Assembly: GCA_946807835.1 (NCBI GenBank)
Contig: OX327690.1
Coordinates: 10,388,501 to 10,452,500, forward strand
Length of the DNA: 64,000 nt
Reading direction: 5' to 3'
From: Ailanthus altissimus
Taxonomy: Eukaryota; Streptophyta; Magnoliopsida; Sapindales; Simaroubaceae
Part shown: piece after piece, positions 24,687 through 36,191 of the stretch
Position numbering within the stretch: position 1 is the first letter of the stretch
Layout: each line of letters begins with the position of its first letter
Program-made: the position numbers and the translations under genes
Notes under the pieces: model-generated
Databases searched by the model: none
What the model was told of the DNA's origin: nothing
What the model saw: only the letters and a program-made list of their open reading frames with translations

Positions 24687-27497
24687 TAACAGGACACGCC
24701 CTGAGACCCTTTAGTGTGGATCTTAGTGGCCCTGTCGAGCACCCCAATAGAAGTTTCTCAAAGTCTAACTTTTAACGCTGGGCAATTTCGCAAGGCAAAC
24801 CCCTAGTAAGTTCTTACTATTACTGATAAAATCTTGAAATATTCATGAAGATAATTTACCAATTTAAAAAAAACAAACAGAATTTCTTCTGTTTTTCTGA
24901 AAACTCAAAGACAAAACCTGCAAGAAAAATCACACTTCTATTTCAAATATCTTTCTAAACTTCTAAATAAGACCTCTAGTCCTTCCCAAAATCAATTCCA
25001 AACTCATATCCAAACAGTTTCATTCCAATCACATAAAATTAGCATATTAATAAAAAGTGGAAACTATCATCATAATACTGAAACCATTTCTTGCTTGTTC
25101 AAAATATATTTTCAATATGCACAAATATTATATCTACAATGCAGAAAGTCAAAAGGTGTTACTTAGCACATTTACATTTACATTTACAAAATGTTCTTCT
25201 GTTTTGGCCTATTAATCAGTAGTAGGAGAACCAGTAACCTGCGTACCGAGGCCTGCACCTAGAAAGAGGGTTTAGAAAGCATAAAACACAAAACAAGTGA
25301 GCTAAATGAGCTCAATGAGTGCATTTAAAATTTTCAATAACAATAAAATAAAATCCTACATAAATAATAAAATTTAAAAAATGCATAAAATATGCTTCTA
25401 AACTATTATAAAACTGTAAAATGATTTCTAACATTATATGATTATAAAATCCTGCCAAACGGTTTTTATTAATATTTTTTGTAAATAATTACAAGAATCT
25501 GTAAATTATAGTAGCTAACATGCATATATAATATATAAAACACTCATATGTGCTTGATAACTCAAAAACTCCCAAAACTCCTACTCGGCCATTTTCTTTC
25601 TAAATTGCACCACATGGAAACCTTAAAGCTCTATGCTTACACAGCGACTAGACTAGCACTGCACACGTGATTAGGTCACAAGGCATCTCAACTAGCAACA
25701 CCTATTGTGACATCTAAAGACATCTCACTGACTATGCGGTAGAATCCTACATTGCCTAAATATAGCGAGACAATACCACATACACATAAAGCGACTCACA
25801 TGCCTCAGCAACCCGACTTCCCAGAGTTAGTGACACCCCCCCAATACTTGCTCATGTGTACAGGATAAAGCGGTCGGGTCCTAAACTATTACGGGATAAA
25901 CCGGCCGGGTCCTAAACTATTACGGGATAAACCGGCCGGGTACCAACGCCTTTAAAAACTAATGTTATTAACTTTAAAACTGTTTTTCAAACTGAACATG
26001 GAAATTTATTATTATAATAGTAGATAGAAACTGTAAATCATATTCAAGCATTTAAGATCATATAAAACATAAAATTCAAATATGCTAAAATAAATTAAAC
26101 AAACGACACACAAAATCGATTTTCACTTATTGAACACTTCATGTTCGATTATTCTCCAAAAAACTTTCCTACTTTTATCGCTCTCAGTTTCCTTCACCTA
26201 CATGACAAAAATGACATTTATAACCTTTACTAATACTAAAATTTCACTTAAAGTAATAAGCGCCCTAATCAGCTTACAAAGCCCAAATGGATTCCACTTT
26301 CCGATTTTCTTTTACGAAGTCGTTGAATCTTGTTTAATTCACCATCCGAAGCCATAAAATTTGCTTAAAAACTTATAAATTTGGTGGGACATAATTGCCC
26401 TTCACTTTACCAAAATGGATAATTATGTCCCATTGTCTTCATTTTTTATTTTCTATCAACCATATGTATCCAAATAACATAAGGAACCATTTATACACAA
26501 TAATTTAACCAAAACACAACATAAGGCCTAAAATCCCCTAAGTTGCTGAATTCACATTCTCCACCCAATACATGTCTTTTCTCAATTTCTTATTCCAATA
26601 ACATCTTTATCATGCTAATTTCATTCTAATGCCCTAATTACATTTAATTGAAGTTTTTACATCAAAATCACACCAAACCCTAATAACATTCATTCTAAGT
26701 TCCACACTTGATTTTAACTCAATCTAAATCAAGAATTCACACCAAAACATTAATTGAAGTCATCATGGACAATTCAATCATCATCATTACCAAATAGTAC
26801 TTTTCTTACCTCTTTTCCTTGAAATTTCACTAATGGAAGATTCAATTAATCTTAGGAACTTGTATTTGGCTTTATTTTAGCTTGTTCAAGCATGAAAAAT
26901 ATAAAACGCTTTGGGTTTTTACTGTAGCAGTACCTTTCTCACCATGGCCGAATTCTCTATTTTTTGCTAAAAAATGTTATGCTTTTCATTTAATCAAAAT
27001 TCTACACACTTCCACCGTATATAGTATTCTCTCAATTGTCCAATATTTCCCTTAACTAACTCTAAATTTCTAAATTGCCGTTTGTTAGAAATGGAAGGAT
27101 TTAATTGGTTCATTTGTAACTATTTAGTTAGAATAGTCAAAGGAACTAACTAGGCTTCCAATTAAGGATTCCACCAACTTATCTCTAATTGGTCCATTTT
27201 CTAAGACATGGATTGTGTTTCTTAATGAAGGCTTGTTCCATTTATAACACTTATATGGAAACTTCTTGTATTAAATTAAAATTTCCTTTTCCAAGCCAAT
27301 AGAAAAAACTCCAAAAATATTTCATGACCGTCCGACGGTCCAACTGAGTGTGAAATTACCAAATTAGGTCTAATACCTCTGACGGGCATCATAAAACAAA
27401 TATTTCTAATAGGGTTGAAATCGGGTAACCCTACAGTGTCTATATCACTATAAACTAAAATCTAGGTAATTATACTATTAATAAGGATTGAATATTA
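24687..27497 (-). mobile_element. LTR C of the Tekay-like array (outer 5' LTR)
   Basis: It aligns with LTRs A and B from taacagg (24687) to gaatatta (27497), where the last 15-17 bases of the LTR are replaced by unrelated sequence. It is the 5' LTR of copy C and has no further gypsy element to its right. It differs from A and B by a 31-bp tandem repeat at 25861-25941. Confidence 0.88.
25861..25941. repeat. 31-bp tandem repeat inside LTR C
   Basis: The unit starting gggataaaccggccgggt recurs at 25861 (diverged), 25892 and 25923, an exact 31-bp period. LTRs A (near 2640) and B (near 16700) have the unit once. Confidence 0.9.
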
Positions 27498-27499
27498 TA

Positions 27500-28150
27500 G
27501 ATTTTATACTGCAATCCATAGCTCAAATGAAGTTTTACAATCAATTATAAATCCTGAAATGTTTTCACTAATGGAAGCAAGCAATTAGCCTAGAAGAATC
27601 TAATCTTGTCTCATCCAATTTACATTATTCGAATTTTTAACATGATTCGAGCTATTACTACTTTCACAATCAGACTGATTCGACCCTACTTTAGCTTTGT
27701 ACTACACTGGTGCTGGCTTAGATCTATCAATGTAGCCTTCTAAACCATTACCCTAATCACAATTAAGGTTTGAGCTTTCCATTGAAGGAATTTTGATCCT
27801 TCTAATTTGATCTATGAAGGAAATGTGAAAGTGACTAAAGATGTTTGATTAGAAGAGGAGAAAGTTGTATTTGCCACTATTGCTTGGCCTGATACCAAAT
27901 TGAAAAGTTGCTGTGTTGTTTGGTTAGAAAGAAAATTAGAGAGAATTAATTTTTTAGAGAAAATTATTCTCGTATTGAATTGATTAACCACTTCAAGTTC
28001 CAAAGCTACACTTAACACTCATATTTATAGTATAGGAAATGAGAAAAGAAGAAAAGATTTTACAGCACATGAATCATTGTCTGCTCTAACAGATTTGGGT
28101 TGTAATAAATTTTCTTACACTTCAGTTTTTATTGCCACATTAGCACCATC
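27500..28150 (-). pseudogene. Ty1/copia gag start, PBS and probable LTR, fragment
   Basis: Read leftward, a frame from about 27890 gives VSGQAIVANTTFSSSNQ, then QTSLVTFTFPS and, after a stop, IKLEGSKFLQWKAQTL, which resembles the N-terminus of gag in small plant copia elements (Ale/Retrofit type). Just upstream the minus strand has TGGTATCAGGCC (about 27887-27898), a PBS-like site. Before that, 27901 to about 28150 looks like a short LTR with a TATA-like CTATAAATA near 28020-28030. The rest of the element is absent; the left side fades out by 27500 next to the truncated gypsy LTR. The LTR outer end is a guess. Confidence 0.6.
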
Positions 28151-28426
28151 TTTAATTTTATCTCTTATAACATTAAAATCAACTATATAATAGTTTTCAA
28201 AATTTTAATAGAATAAACTACTTCTTTTTAAAAATATTAAGTGTTGGACAAAGTCACTTTGAATTGGGGAAAGAGTCATGAATTTTTTTTTTAGGGGAGT
28301 AAATTTAAGCAATTAATAATTTTTTATTAAATATTACCAAATTAATTATTAATTTATTGTGTGTGTATATATATATGTTGTTGTAAAAAAATATTTACAG
28401 ACTCAAGTCTAAACCCATCATTATGT
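28151..28426. other. AT-rich spacer, nothing recognised
   Basis: I see only low-complexity runs and a short tg/ta microsatellite (28357-28377). It ends with ctaag, the left target duplication of the following copia element. Confidence 0.6.
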
Positions 28427-28431
28427 CTAAG

Positions 28432-30238
28432 CATTAGAGTTAGTACTTATGTATCATTCCAATTTGTATAAATATTTGATATTTGTATAATAAACATTTC
28501 AATATAATTGTTAATACTTAATTATATGGTACTAAGCTTGTTATATTTCCAGACATTGTAGATCCAAAGAAGTTTAGATCCGATCTAAAGGAGTTTGAGT
28601 AAGTGCTAAGAGATTATCAATTCTACAAGTTAAAACCTTGTCTGAAATAAGACAAAGACTTGAGAATATATTAATAATGACATAGTTACAATGAGTTGCA
28701 AATGGTGCTAAAAAATTTCATTATACAATATGTTCTCGAAATTATCATTCCAGATCCATGTTTACCGACACGAGTCGATCAATATTTCTTCTAGATCAGT
28801 ATATGTCTATATCTAGATTGTTTAAACTGTTAATCTTAGCATATCATGAGCTTGGAGGAAGCTTGTATAGGCATACAGGTATTTAGTGAGGACTGAGTAC
28901 AAAATAGACTCACGAGGACCTCTAATAGACATCCCATAGAGCCGTCAATAGAGGGTCCTCTCGAGTTGAGTAATAATCGTGGTAATTTGACCTGAGTACC
29001 ACAGTGGACTTATGAGTGATCTATCATGCTTTGGTTCTATGCATATCATAGACCTTTCATGGTCTAACCTCTGGTTGTTGTTGGGTAAGGTCCAATACTT
29101 ATAGAGTCCAATATACGTAGATATAAGATTCGTCATCTTATATGGGTGAGTTATATATCTTGATGCTTCAAGATTGTATTTCAAGAAGTCTTGTGGCTAC
29201 AAGCATTAAACTTAGGAAAAGAGTTTTTCACAAGGTTAAATAATATCGAGTTTATGAATATTGTTCACGAAAATACAAATCTAGAGATAAGATTACGGTT
29301 GAGCACATAGAGAATTAACGGTGATGAGCTATACATTTACTCTTTCAAGATATAAGTGATAGAGGGATTATACAAATATGGTTGACTTTAACATGTATGG
29401 TTCAATGTGCCATTCAGTAATATCCGTAACGTGTGTGGGGTATTATTTACAGGTTTACGAAAAATTTCCCTAAGATAGTGAAGTGTAAACCTTTACAGTC
29501 TCACAATATGAAATGTACTCATTGAGTATTAAGGTAGCGAGCTGGGTTAAACGGTTCGATCCAGAAAAATTTCAGAGAGTAAAACTTATTTCAGGATCTC
29601 TAAAGAAACACACTTGTCGAAGTTTAAGTGTTAAATATATATTTTATTAATTAAAGCAGTTAACTAGTAAAATGTTGATAAATGGCATTCATAACAACAT
29701 GTATGATTGACAAGTGGCATTAAAGCTAGTTTGATGTAAAGACAGTTAGCTAAATGGATGACTTGCTACTAGTTCAAATGTTGACAAATATCAAGCATTC
29801 AATTGCTAAGGGAAAAAACTTTAAAAATGTTGCAAAGAGGTCCCCATTTGGCCATTTATATAGAAACGTTTGCAAAAGTTTCATTTTGGCCCTTATAACA
29901 CACTTGAACAAAGTTAGAGAATCCAAGTGCAAGTGTTCTATGAATTTGACCCTACGGGAATTTAAGGCTATAATTCTAGCTTTGTAATCCCACAAATTTG
30001 TTATAGGCTAGAATTAATCAAGTGAACACTTCACCGTGAGATTTAGATTGAAATCTTTACCGAATTGTCTTTAAAGGTACGTTTCCTAATTCTGTTAATG
30101 TAACAAATTTAATTTCAGTATGTGTTTGTTGAATAGAAAATTATATTTCCAGTTCAACGTATAATTGTATGTATAACATGCATTTAGAATTCAATGAACA
30201 CTATCACATGCATGCACACTTAGATATAGCACTCATAA
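28432..30238 (+). mobile_element. 5' LTR of the full-length copia element
   Basis: The start cattagag is a decayed TGTTGGAG; the end actcataa lies one base before the PBS. The first 1.15 kb is the family-L core, with blocks such as ctctcgagttgagta and gtggctacaagc. The inverted-repeat module attctagc/gctagaat lies at 29973-30014. Confidence 0.88.
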
Positions 30239-30239
30239 A

Positions 30240-30251
30240 TGGTATCAGAGC
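30240..30251 (+). other. Primer binding site of the copia element
   Basis: tggtatcagagc, a perfect complement of the initiator Met tRNA 3' end, directly after the 5' LTR. Confidence 0.93.
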
Positions 30252-32229
30252 ATGTTTGTGTGCTTTTCTGGGTTTGTGGAGTTTGTTTGAGGTGTTTGGG
30301 ATGCCCAGGAATGTTAGATGCTACATTTTCAAGTGTTGAAATTATAGTTCTTGGACATTGATGAACACTAAAGTGTTTTATGAAATAACACTAAGGCATT
30401 CAAGGCAACCTAAAACTAAGGCATTTTGAGATAACACTAGGGCGTTGGCTTGTCACCCAAGGACGTTATATGATAACGCCACGATAGTGAAGTGTACCAC
30501 GTGGGGGTTTTTTCCTTGCAAATTACTAGAGTATTTTGCTTGTTAATGATAGGGCATTAAAGTTGTTTAAAAATGAGGCATTCTATGTTATAACGTTGCA
30601 GCGTTGTAAATAAGTCACTCCATTTTGCATTATATGCATTCAAAATTTAATTTATGCAATATTATAACTTTTATGTTATTGTGATATAAATCGTTAATCA
30701 TTTATTTTTGCTGTTAACTACAATGGGAGCTCTATTGCTAAGGGTTAGTTGTGCTTGTGTGAAACAAATGCTTTGATTGAGAATCATAACCTAATGAGAT
30801 ACGGATAAGTTACATCATTGTGAGATAATGTTATACATGGTCCGTCTTGTCGATACAGTGTTAGACGAGTCACTTTGATCCTTCCCAATATTTCTAAAGC
30901 GTGAGGGGTTGGTCAGTGTAATTTGACTATATCGATTAAACATGAGATGAGGCAAATATAAGCGAAAATATTATCCAATATTGCTAAGTCAAGAGGTTTG
31001 TATCAGTTACTTATATTTCATTATTGATAAGTTAGTATGGCACACATTTACCTAATATTGCTAAAGCATGGGGATAAAGTGTGTTAGGATCAATGGTAAG
31101 AGTTACATGAGATGTAATTGACAAGAGTGGTCTACCGTTTAGTTTTTACAAAGGCCAATATTACTAAAACATAAGGTTGGGGTAGAAAACGGATTGGATC
31201 TACTTCTCACTGTAAAATTTAAAGTGTATAAATTTTCATTTTTTCGTTTGAGAGATTAAAAGAAATTTGTAAAGTAATGGGAGGACATCTTTAGATCTAT
31301 AAGATATACTAGCTATATCCATGATCTAAATTATTGGATTTAATGATTAAAAATATTCCGCTATATATCTCTTCTTTGTCTTATAGAGATAAGATAAGTA
31401 TGAACAATCTGTTAGATACATATATATATGCACACTAACTATAAGGCACTAAAAAATAATTATAACTAGTTAAAGAATCTCAGAATTGTTCTAGATTTAA
31501 AAATGTTAAGATATATCAATCGTCAAAAGATGCTAAAAAATGTTTCTGATAATACTTATACTAAAGAGGTTGAAACTTATTAGAAATGGATAAATGATGT
31601 TTTGAGATTTAAATTATATATCCTAGCCTTGATATCTATTGATATTCAGTAGGAGCATCTATACATGAATAGTGTAATAAGTATTATGCTCAATCTGAAA
31701 GAGTTATTTGATATATTCATATCCATAGGATGAGAACAAATACAAAGGAAAGTGATTCCATTATAGTACGGTTGGACACTATAAACGTTAATGTCCAAAG
31801 TACCTTGCCATAGATAAGATAAAACCTCTTAGGTGTCTATTTTCCAAGCATTGACATTTCATTAGCATTTGATGTTAGTATTGGGTGGGTATTAAATACC
31901 GTCAGTCTATCTTATATTTGTAATTTGTTGCATATTTTGAGGGATGCTAAGATGTTAAAGAAATGAGAAATGCAGCTTTACATAGGAAATTAAGATTTCT
32001 AATATGTTGAAGTTGTTGGTATTTTTAAGTTACTTACCTTTTTTGGCAGCAGTATTATGTTGCATAATTGCTATTTTGTGTCAAACATCATTAGATAGAT
32101 AGTATCACTCCCTGTGTTAGGAAGGTTATCATGTATAGAAGAAATTGTTCCTTATGTTTATATGATGTTGATAATATCCTGTTAACTAAGTGTCAGTTGA
32201 TGAATGACCATTATAAATACAACTAAAAT
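30252..32229 (+). other. Copia leader and decayed gag region with a four-fold motif
   Basis: No gag protein could be recognised over this stretch. Near 30385-30480 short units of the type ataacactaaggcatt recur imperfectly. A motif of the form ccaatattgctaaagcatgagg occurs four times, at 30885, 30975, 31051 and 31155. The rest is AT-rich with stops in all plus frames I looked at. Confidence 0.5.
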
Positions 32230-34037
32230 TGTCTTTAATGCATAAGTGAATAGAACAAGCAGTAGTTCGGAAACCTTGAATAGTATAAAATTGTGGCAAA
32301 TGAGATTAAGTCATATAGGCGTGAGACACCTAACCCATCTGGTTGGGGATGGTTAGATACTTGATCTTACCATAAAACCCTATCCATTGTGTGAATCCTA
32401 TATTCAAGAGAAGATGATCAAATCTCTTTTTATGAGAGTTGGACACTAGCCACTGATTTATTGAAACTAGTACATAGTGATGTATGTAGTCTAATGAATC
32501 AAACTACCATAGGTGGTTTCCTTACTTTGTTGTCTTTATCGATGATTTATTATGATACGAACATGTGTTTGATGAAATACAAGTAAAAAGTTTTTGAAAT
32601 GCTCAAAGGGTTTTGATAAGAAGTAGAGAAACCAACTGGTATATATATTAAATGTCTTAAATCAAATCGAAGCAGTGAATTTGTAAATTATTTGAAGGAG
32701 AATGGGATTCTTACTCAAAATAGTCCCTAGGTACTCCTCAACACAATGGTATTTTGGAAAAGAGGAATTAATATTTTTTTTAAATATTGAACTTTATTAG
32801 ATAAAGTCCGATCAATAATGAGTTTCACTAATCTTTCAAAATACTATTGAGGTTATGCTTTAGAAACTACTGCTCACTTGTTGAACAGAGTTCCATCAAA
32901 GACTATTCTCACTTCTCTATATGAGATATGGATTAGGAGAAAATTGAGTCTTAACTATATTGATATTTGGGGTTATCCTACTTACATAAAAGTTGTGCCC
33001 AATGGGATACTGTATGAGATATCAGCTCTATGATCTAAGGAAATGACATATGTTCATTACTTGTAATACTACTTTTATTAAGAAATAATTTCTCAAGGGT
33101 CGTAGGATGGTTGAAAGATTAAACTTAATGAAGTCAATCAAGAAGTTTATGAACTGATTATAGAACCTTAAGCTCAATCCAATGAGATACCTTTGACATA
33201 CTTTCCAATTAAGTTGAAAAGGATCTCAAGGCCACCTGTTAGGTATGGTATGATACCTGAAGACGTCTTTGAGGTTTTCTTAGTTAAAGAAAATGATCTT
33301 ATGACTTATAAAGAGGTGATGTTGGATATCAATTCGAGAAAATGGTAAGAAGCTATGAAATTCGAGATTGACTCTATGCATGACAATCAAGTCTTAGACT
33401 TAGTTAAGCATCTTGAAGGAATTGTGCTTATTGGTTATAAATTAGTTTACAAGAAGAAGCATGAGCCCAATAAGAGATAGAGACCTTCAAAGCCTGATTG
33501 GTTATAAAAGGTTAGACTCAGCGATCTGGGATTGATTATGAGGAAATTTTTCATTAGTGACTATGCTAAAGTCGATTTGAATTCTATTTGGCTATTACAG
33601 CATATTATGATTTTGAGAGCTGATAGATAGACGTAAAGACGGATTTTTTAAATGGATATCTCGAGAAAGAGATATTTATGAAGCATCCTGAAGGTTTTAC
33701 ATCTAGCCTGATTCATAACCTAGTGCGTAGATTGATGAAGTCTATTTATGGACTTAAGTAGGCTTTTCGAAACTTGAATCTTCATTTTAATGAAGTAATT
33801 GGAGGGCCTAGTTTCATCAAGAATGACTAAGAAGTGTGTGTATTCAGAAAGGGTAGTAGAACATGATTGTCTTTTAAGTTCTCTACATAGATGACATACT
33901 CATTATTGAAAATGATATCTGTATATGCCAGTCAGTCAAGAGCTATTTGAGTGAGAACTACTCTATGAAAGATTTAGGAGAGGCTTCCTATATATTAGGT
34001 ATATAGCTTTATAGAGATAGAGTTAAGAGGCTAATAG

Positions 34038-36191
34038 TGTTGGAGCTGGTGCTTACATGCCATTCTAATATTGTATGAATATTAATTGTTAACATTTATA
34101 CAATAAACATTTTGAATAAAAAATTGTTAATATTACATGGTATAATGCTTGTAACATTGCAGACATTGTTTGATCTTAAAGAGTTTAGATCTGGTCTAAA
34201 GGAGTTTAGACCAGAACTAATAGTTAGCAAAGCTGAGAGTTATAAATGCTAAGAGTTAGCACTGTTAAGAGTTATCAGTTTATAACAGTCAGCGAGCTCT
34301 AAAGAGTTAGAACCTTGTCTATAATGAGACAAAGACCTGAAAGTATACTTGTAATGATATAATTGCAAAGAGTTGCAATAGGTGCTAAGAAATATCATTA
34401 TGTAAGTATGTCTCCAATATAATGTTCCTGATCTATGATCACCAATGCGGGTTTATCAATGAATTCACATTATATAGATTAGTGTATGTCTATATTTGAC
34501 TGGTTCAGATGGTTGTTCTTAGCTGACCATGAGCTTAAAGCTTGTATAGGCATGCGGATATCCAGTTAGGATTGGATACTGAACAGACTCACGAGGACCC
34601 CAATAGATATCCTATAAAACCGTCAAAGGAAGGTCCTCTCGAGTTGAGTAGTATTTGTGGTCCTTTAACCTGAGCGCCACGGTGATCTTGTGAGTGATCC
34701 ATCATGCATTAATTCCACATATATCAGAGACCTTTTATGGTCTGACTGCTATGTGTCGTTGGGTATAGTCCGATGCTCATGGAGTCTGGTGTGCATAGAT
34801 ATAGGATCCGTCAGCTTACATAGGTAAGTTGTATATCGATGGTCCGAGATTTTATTTCATAAAGTCTTGTGGCTACAAGCATAAACCCGGGAAAAGATTT
34901 TTCCACAGGGTTAAACAATATAGCAAAAATGTTTGCATATATTGTTTATCGAGATACGAATCTGGAAATAAGTATAATGGATGAGCAAATAGGGATTTGA
35001 CGGTGCTGATCTGTATCCCCACGCATACAAGGTATAAATGATAGAAGGATTATACGTATACGTTGTGACCTCAACTTGTATGGTCTGATGCTCTGATTTG
35101 TAATATTCGTAACGTGTGCGTGGGGCATTGTTATGTATTCATGGAATAGTTTTATTTGACAAATCGGGTGTGGACCTAGAGAGTCCCAATATAAAATGTA
35201 CTATTTGAGCACTTGGGCAATTTACCATATTGAATTGTTCAATACAGTATAATTTAGCAAATTACTAAGGTTAAGTTAACTAAAGTATATGGTTAAATTA
35301 TGGGACCCACTTTAGGTTAACTTGGAAACCTAGTAAGGATATAAAAGTAATTTCACTTTATGATTATTTAATTGTTAAATATTTAAAATAAATATTTATT
35401 TATTTAATTATTAAATAAATGATTTAACTTAACTATGGTTAAAGGTTAACCATATGGTTAATTTAAGTTAACCTTACTTAATGGTTAAGTAAAGGTTAAC
35501 CTAACCATGGTTAAGTTAGTTAACTATAATTAGAAGATTTAAATATTTATTTAACTTAAAGGTTAAGTTAAACTAACCTAACTAAAGTTAGGTTAAGTTA
35601 AATTAAATGCAAATGAAATTCAAATTAGTTTGAAATTTATGCATTAGTATATAAAGAGAAATGAAATTCAAAATTCAAAAGTTTTAAGTTTTTAGATTTT
35701 GCAATTTTGGTGGCCATTTCAATTTGAGAAACTGAAAATCTTTGTTTTGTGTTTTAAGTGTTAGAACAACAAAACAAATATATAAATGGTTACTAAATGT
35801 AATAACAAAAAAAAAAGAGTTTTGTTTTAATTGTTCAAGAGTTGAACAAAAGATAAAATGAATTTAACTAAGTTAAAGAGTTTAACTTTAAATCAAGTTT
35901 AAGAGTTAAACAAAATGCTAAACTAACATACTGCTATTCTAAACAATCAAACCCACCCTTGTTGATTGCTAGGATTGATCAAAGTTTCATTTCATGGTGG
36001 ACTTCAAGCAAATTAATCCAAAGGCTTTATGGGTTATATTTCTCAATCTCATTTTTCATTTGATAAATATGTATTACATGTGTTCATTGTATTAATCTTC
36101 CATTGTGCACATATATGTATGAGATATGTATATTTTTTGTATGATGAACACATCCCACATGCAAGCACCCTAGAATAATCAACACCCAACA
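34038..36191 (+). mobile_element. Family-L solo LTR inside copia pol
   Basis: It starts TGTTGGAG and ends CCCAACA, flanked by aatag at 34033-34037 and 36192-36196. It inserted between the RT and RNase H parts of pol. It shares the family-L core with the host element's own LTRs, but its 3' half differs and is nearly the same as that of the solo LTR at 51292-53500. Confidence 0.95.
35265..35600. repeat. Dense ggttaa/ttaacc cluster in a family-L LTR
   Basis: More than a dozen copies of ggttaa or ttaacc lie here, many combined into palindromes such as ggttaacc and gttaac. The block recurs at 52525-52880. It resembles clustered GT-element cores (GGTTAA), but no binding has been shown. Confidence 0.7.

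Noticed and set aside
28945..29184. Minus-strand frame resembling frames at 40444-40677 and 51983-52177
   Set aside because: The similarity comes from the conserved LTR core; the frames differ in ends and stops and lack coding features.
30885..31178. CRISPR-like repeat array
   Set aside because: The repeats are imperfect, unevenly spaced, and lie in the leader of a plant retrotransposon.
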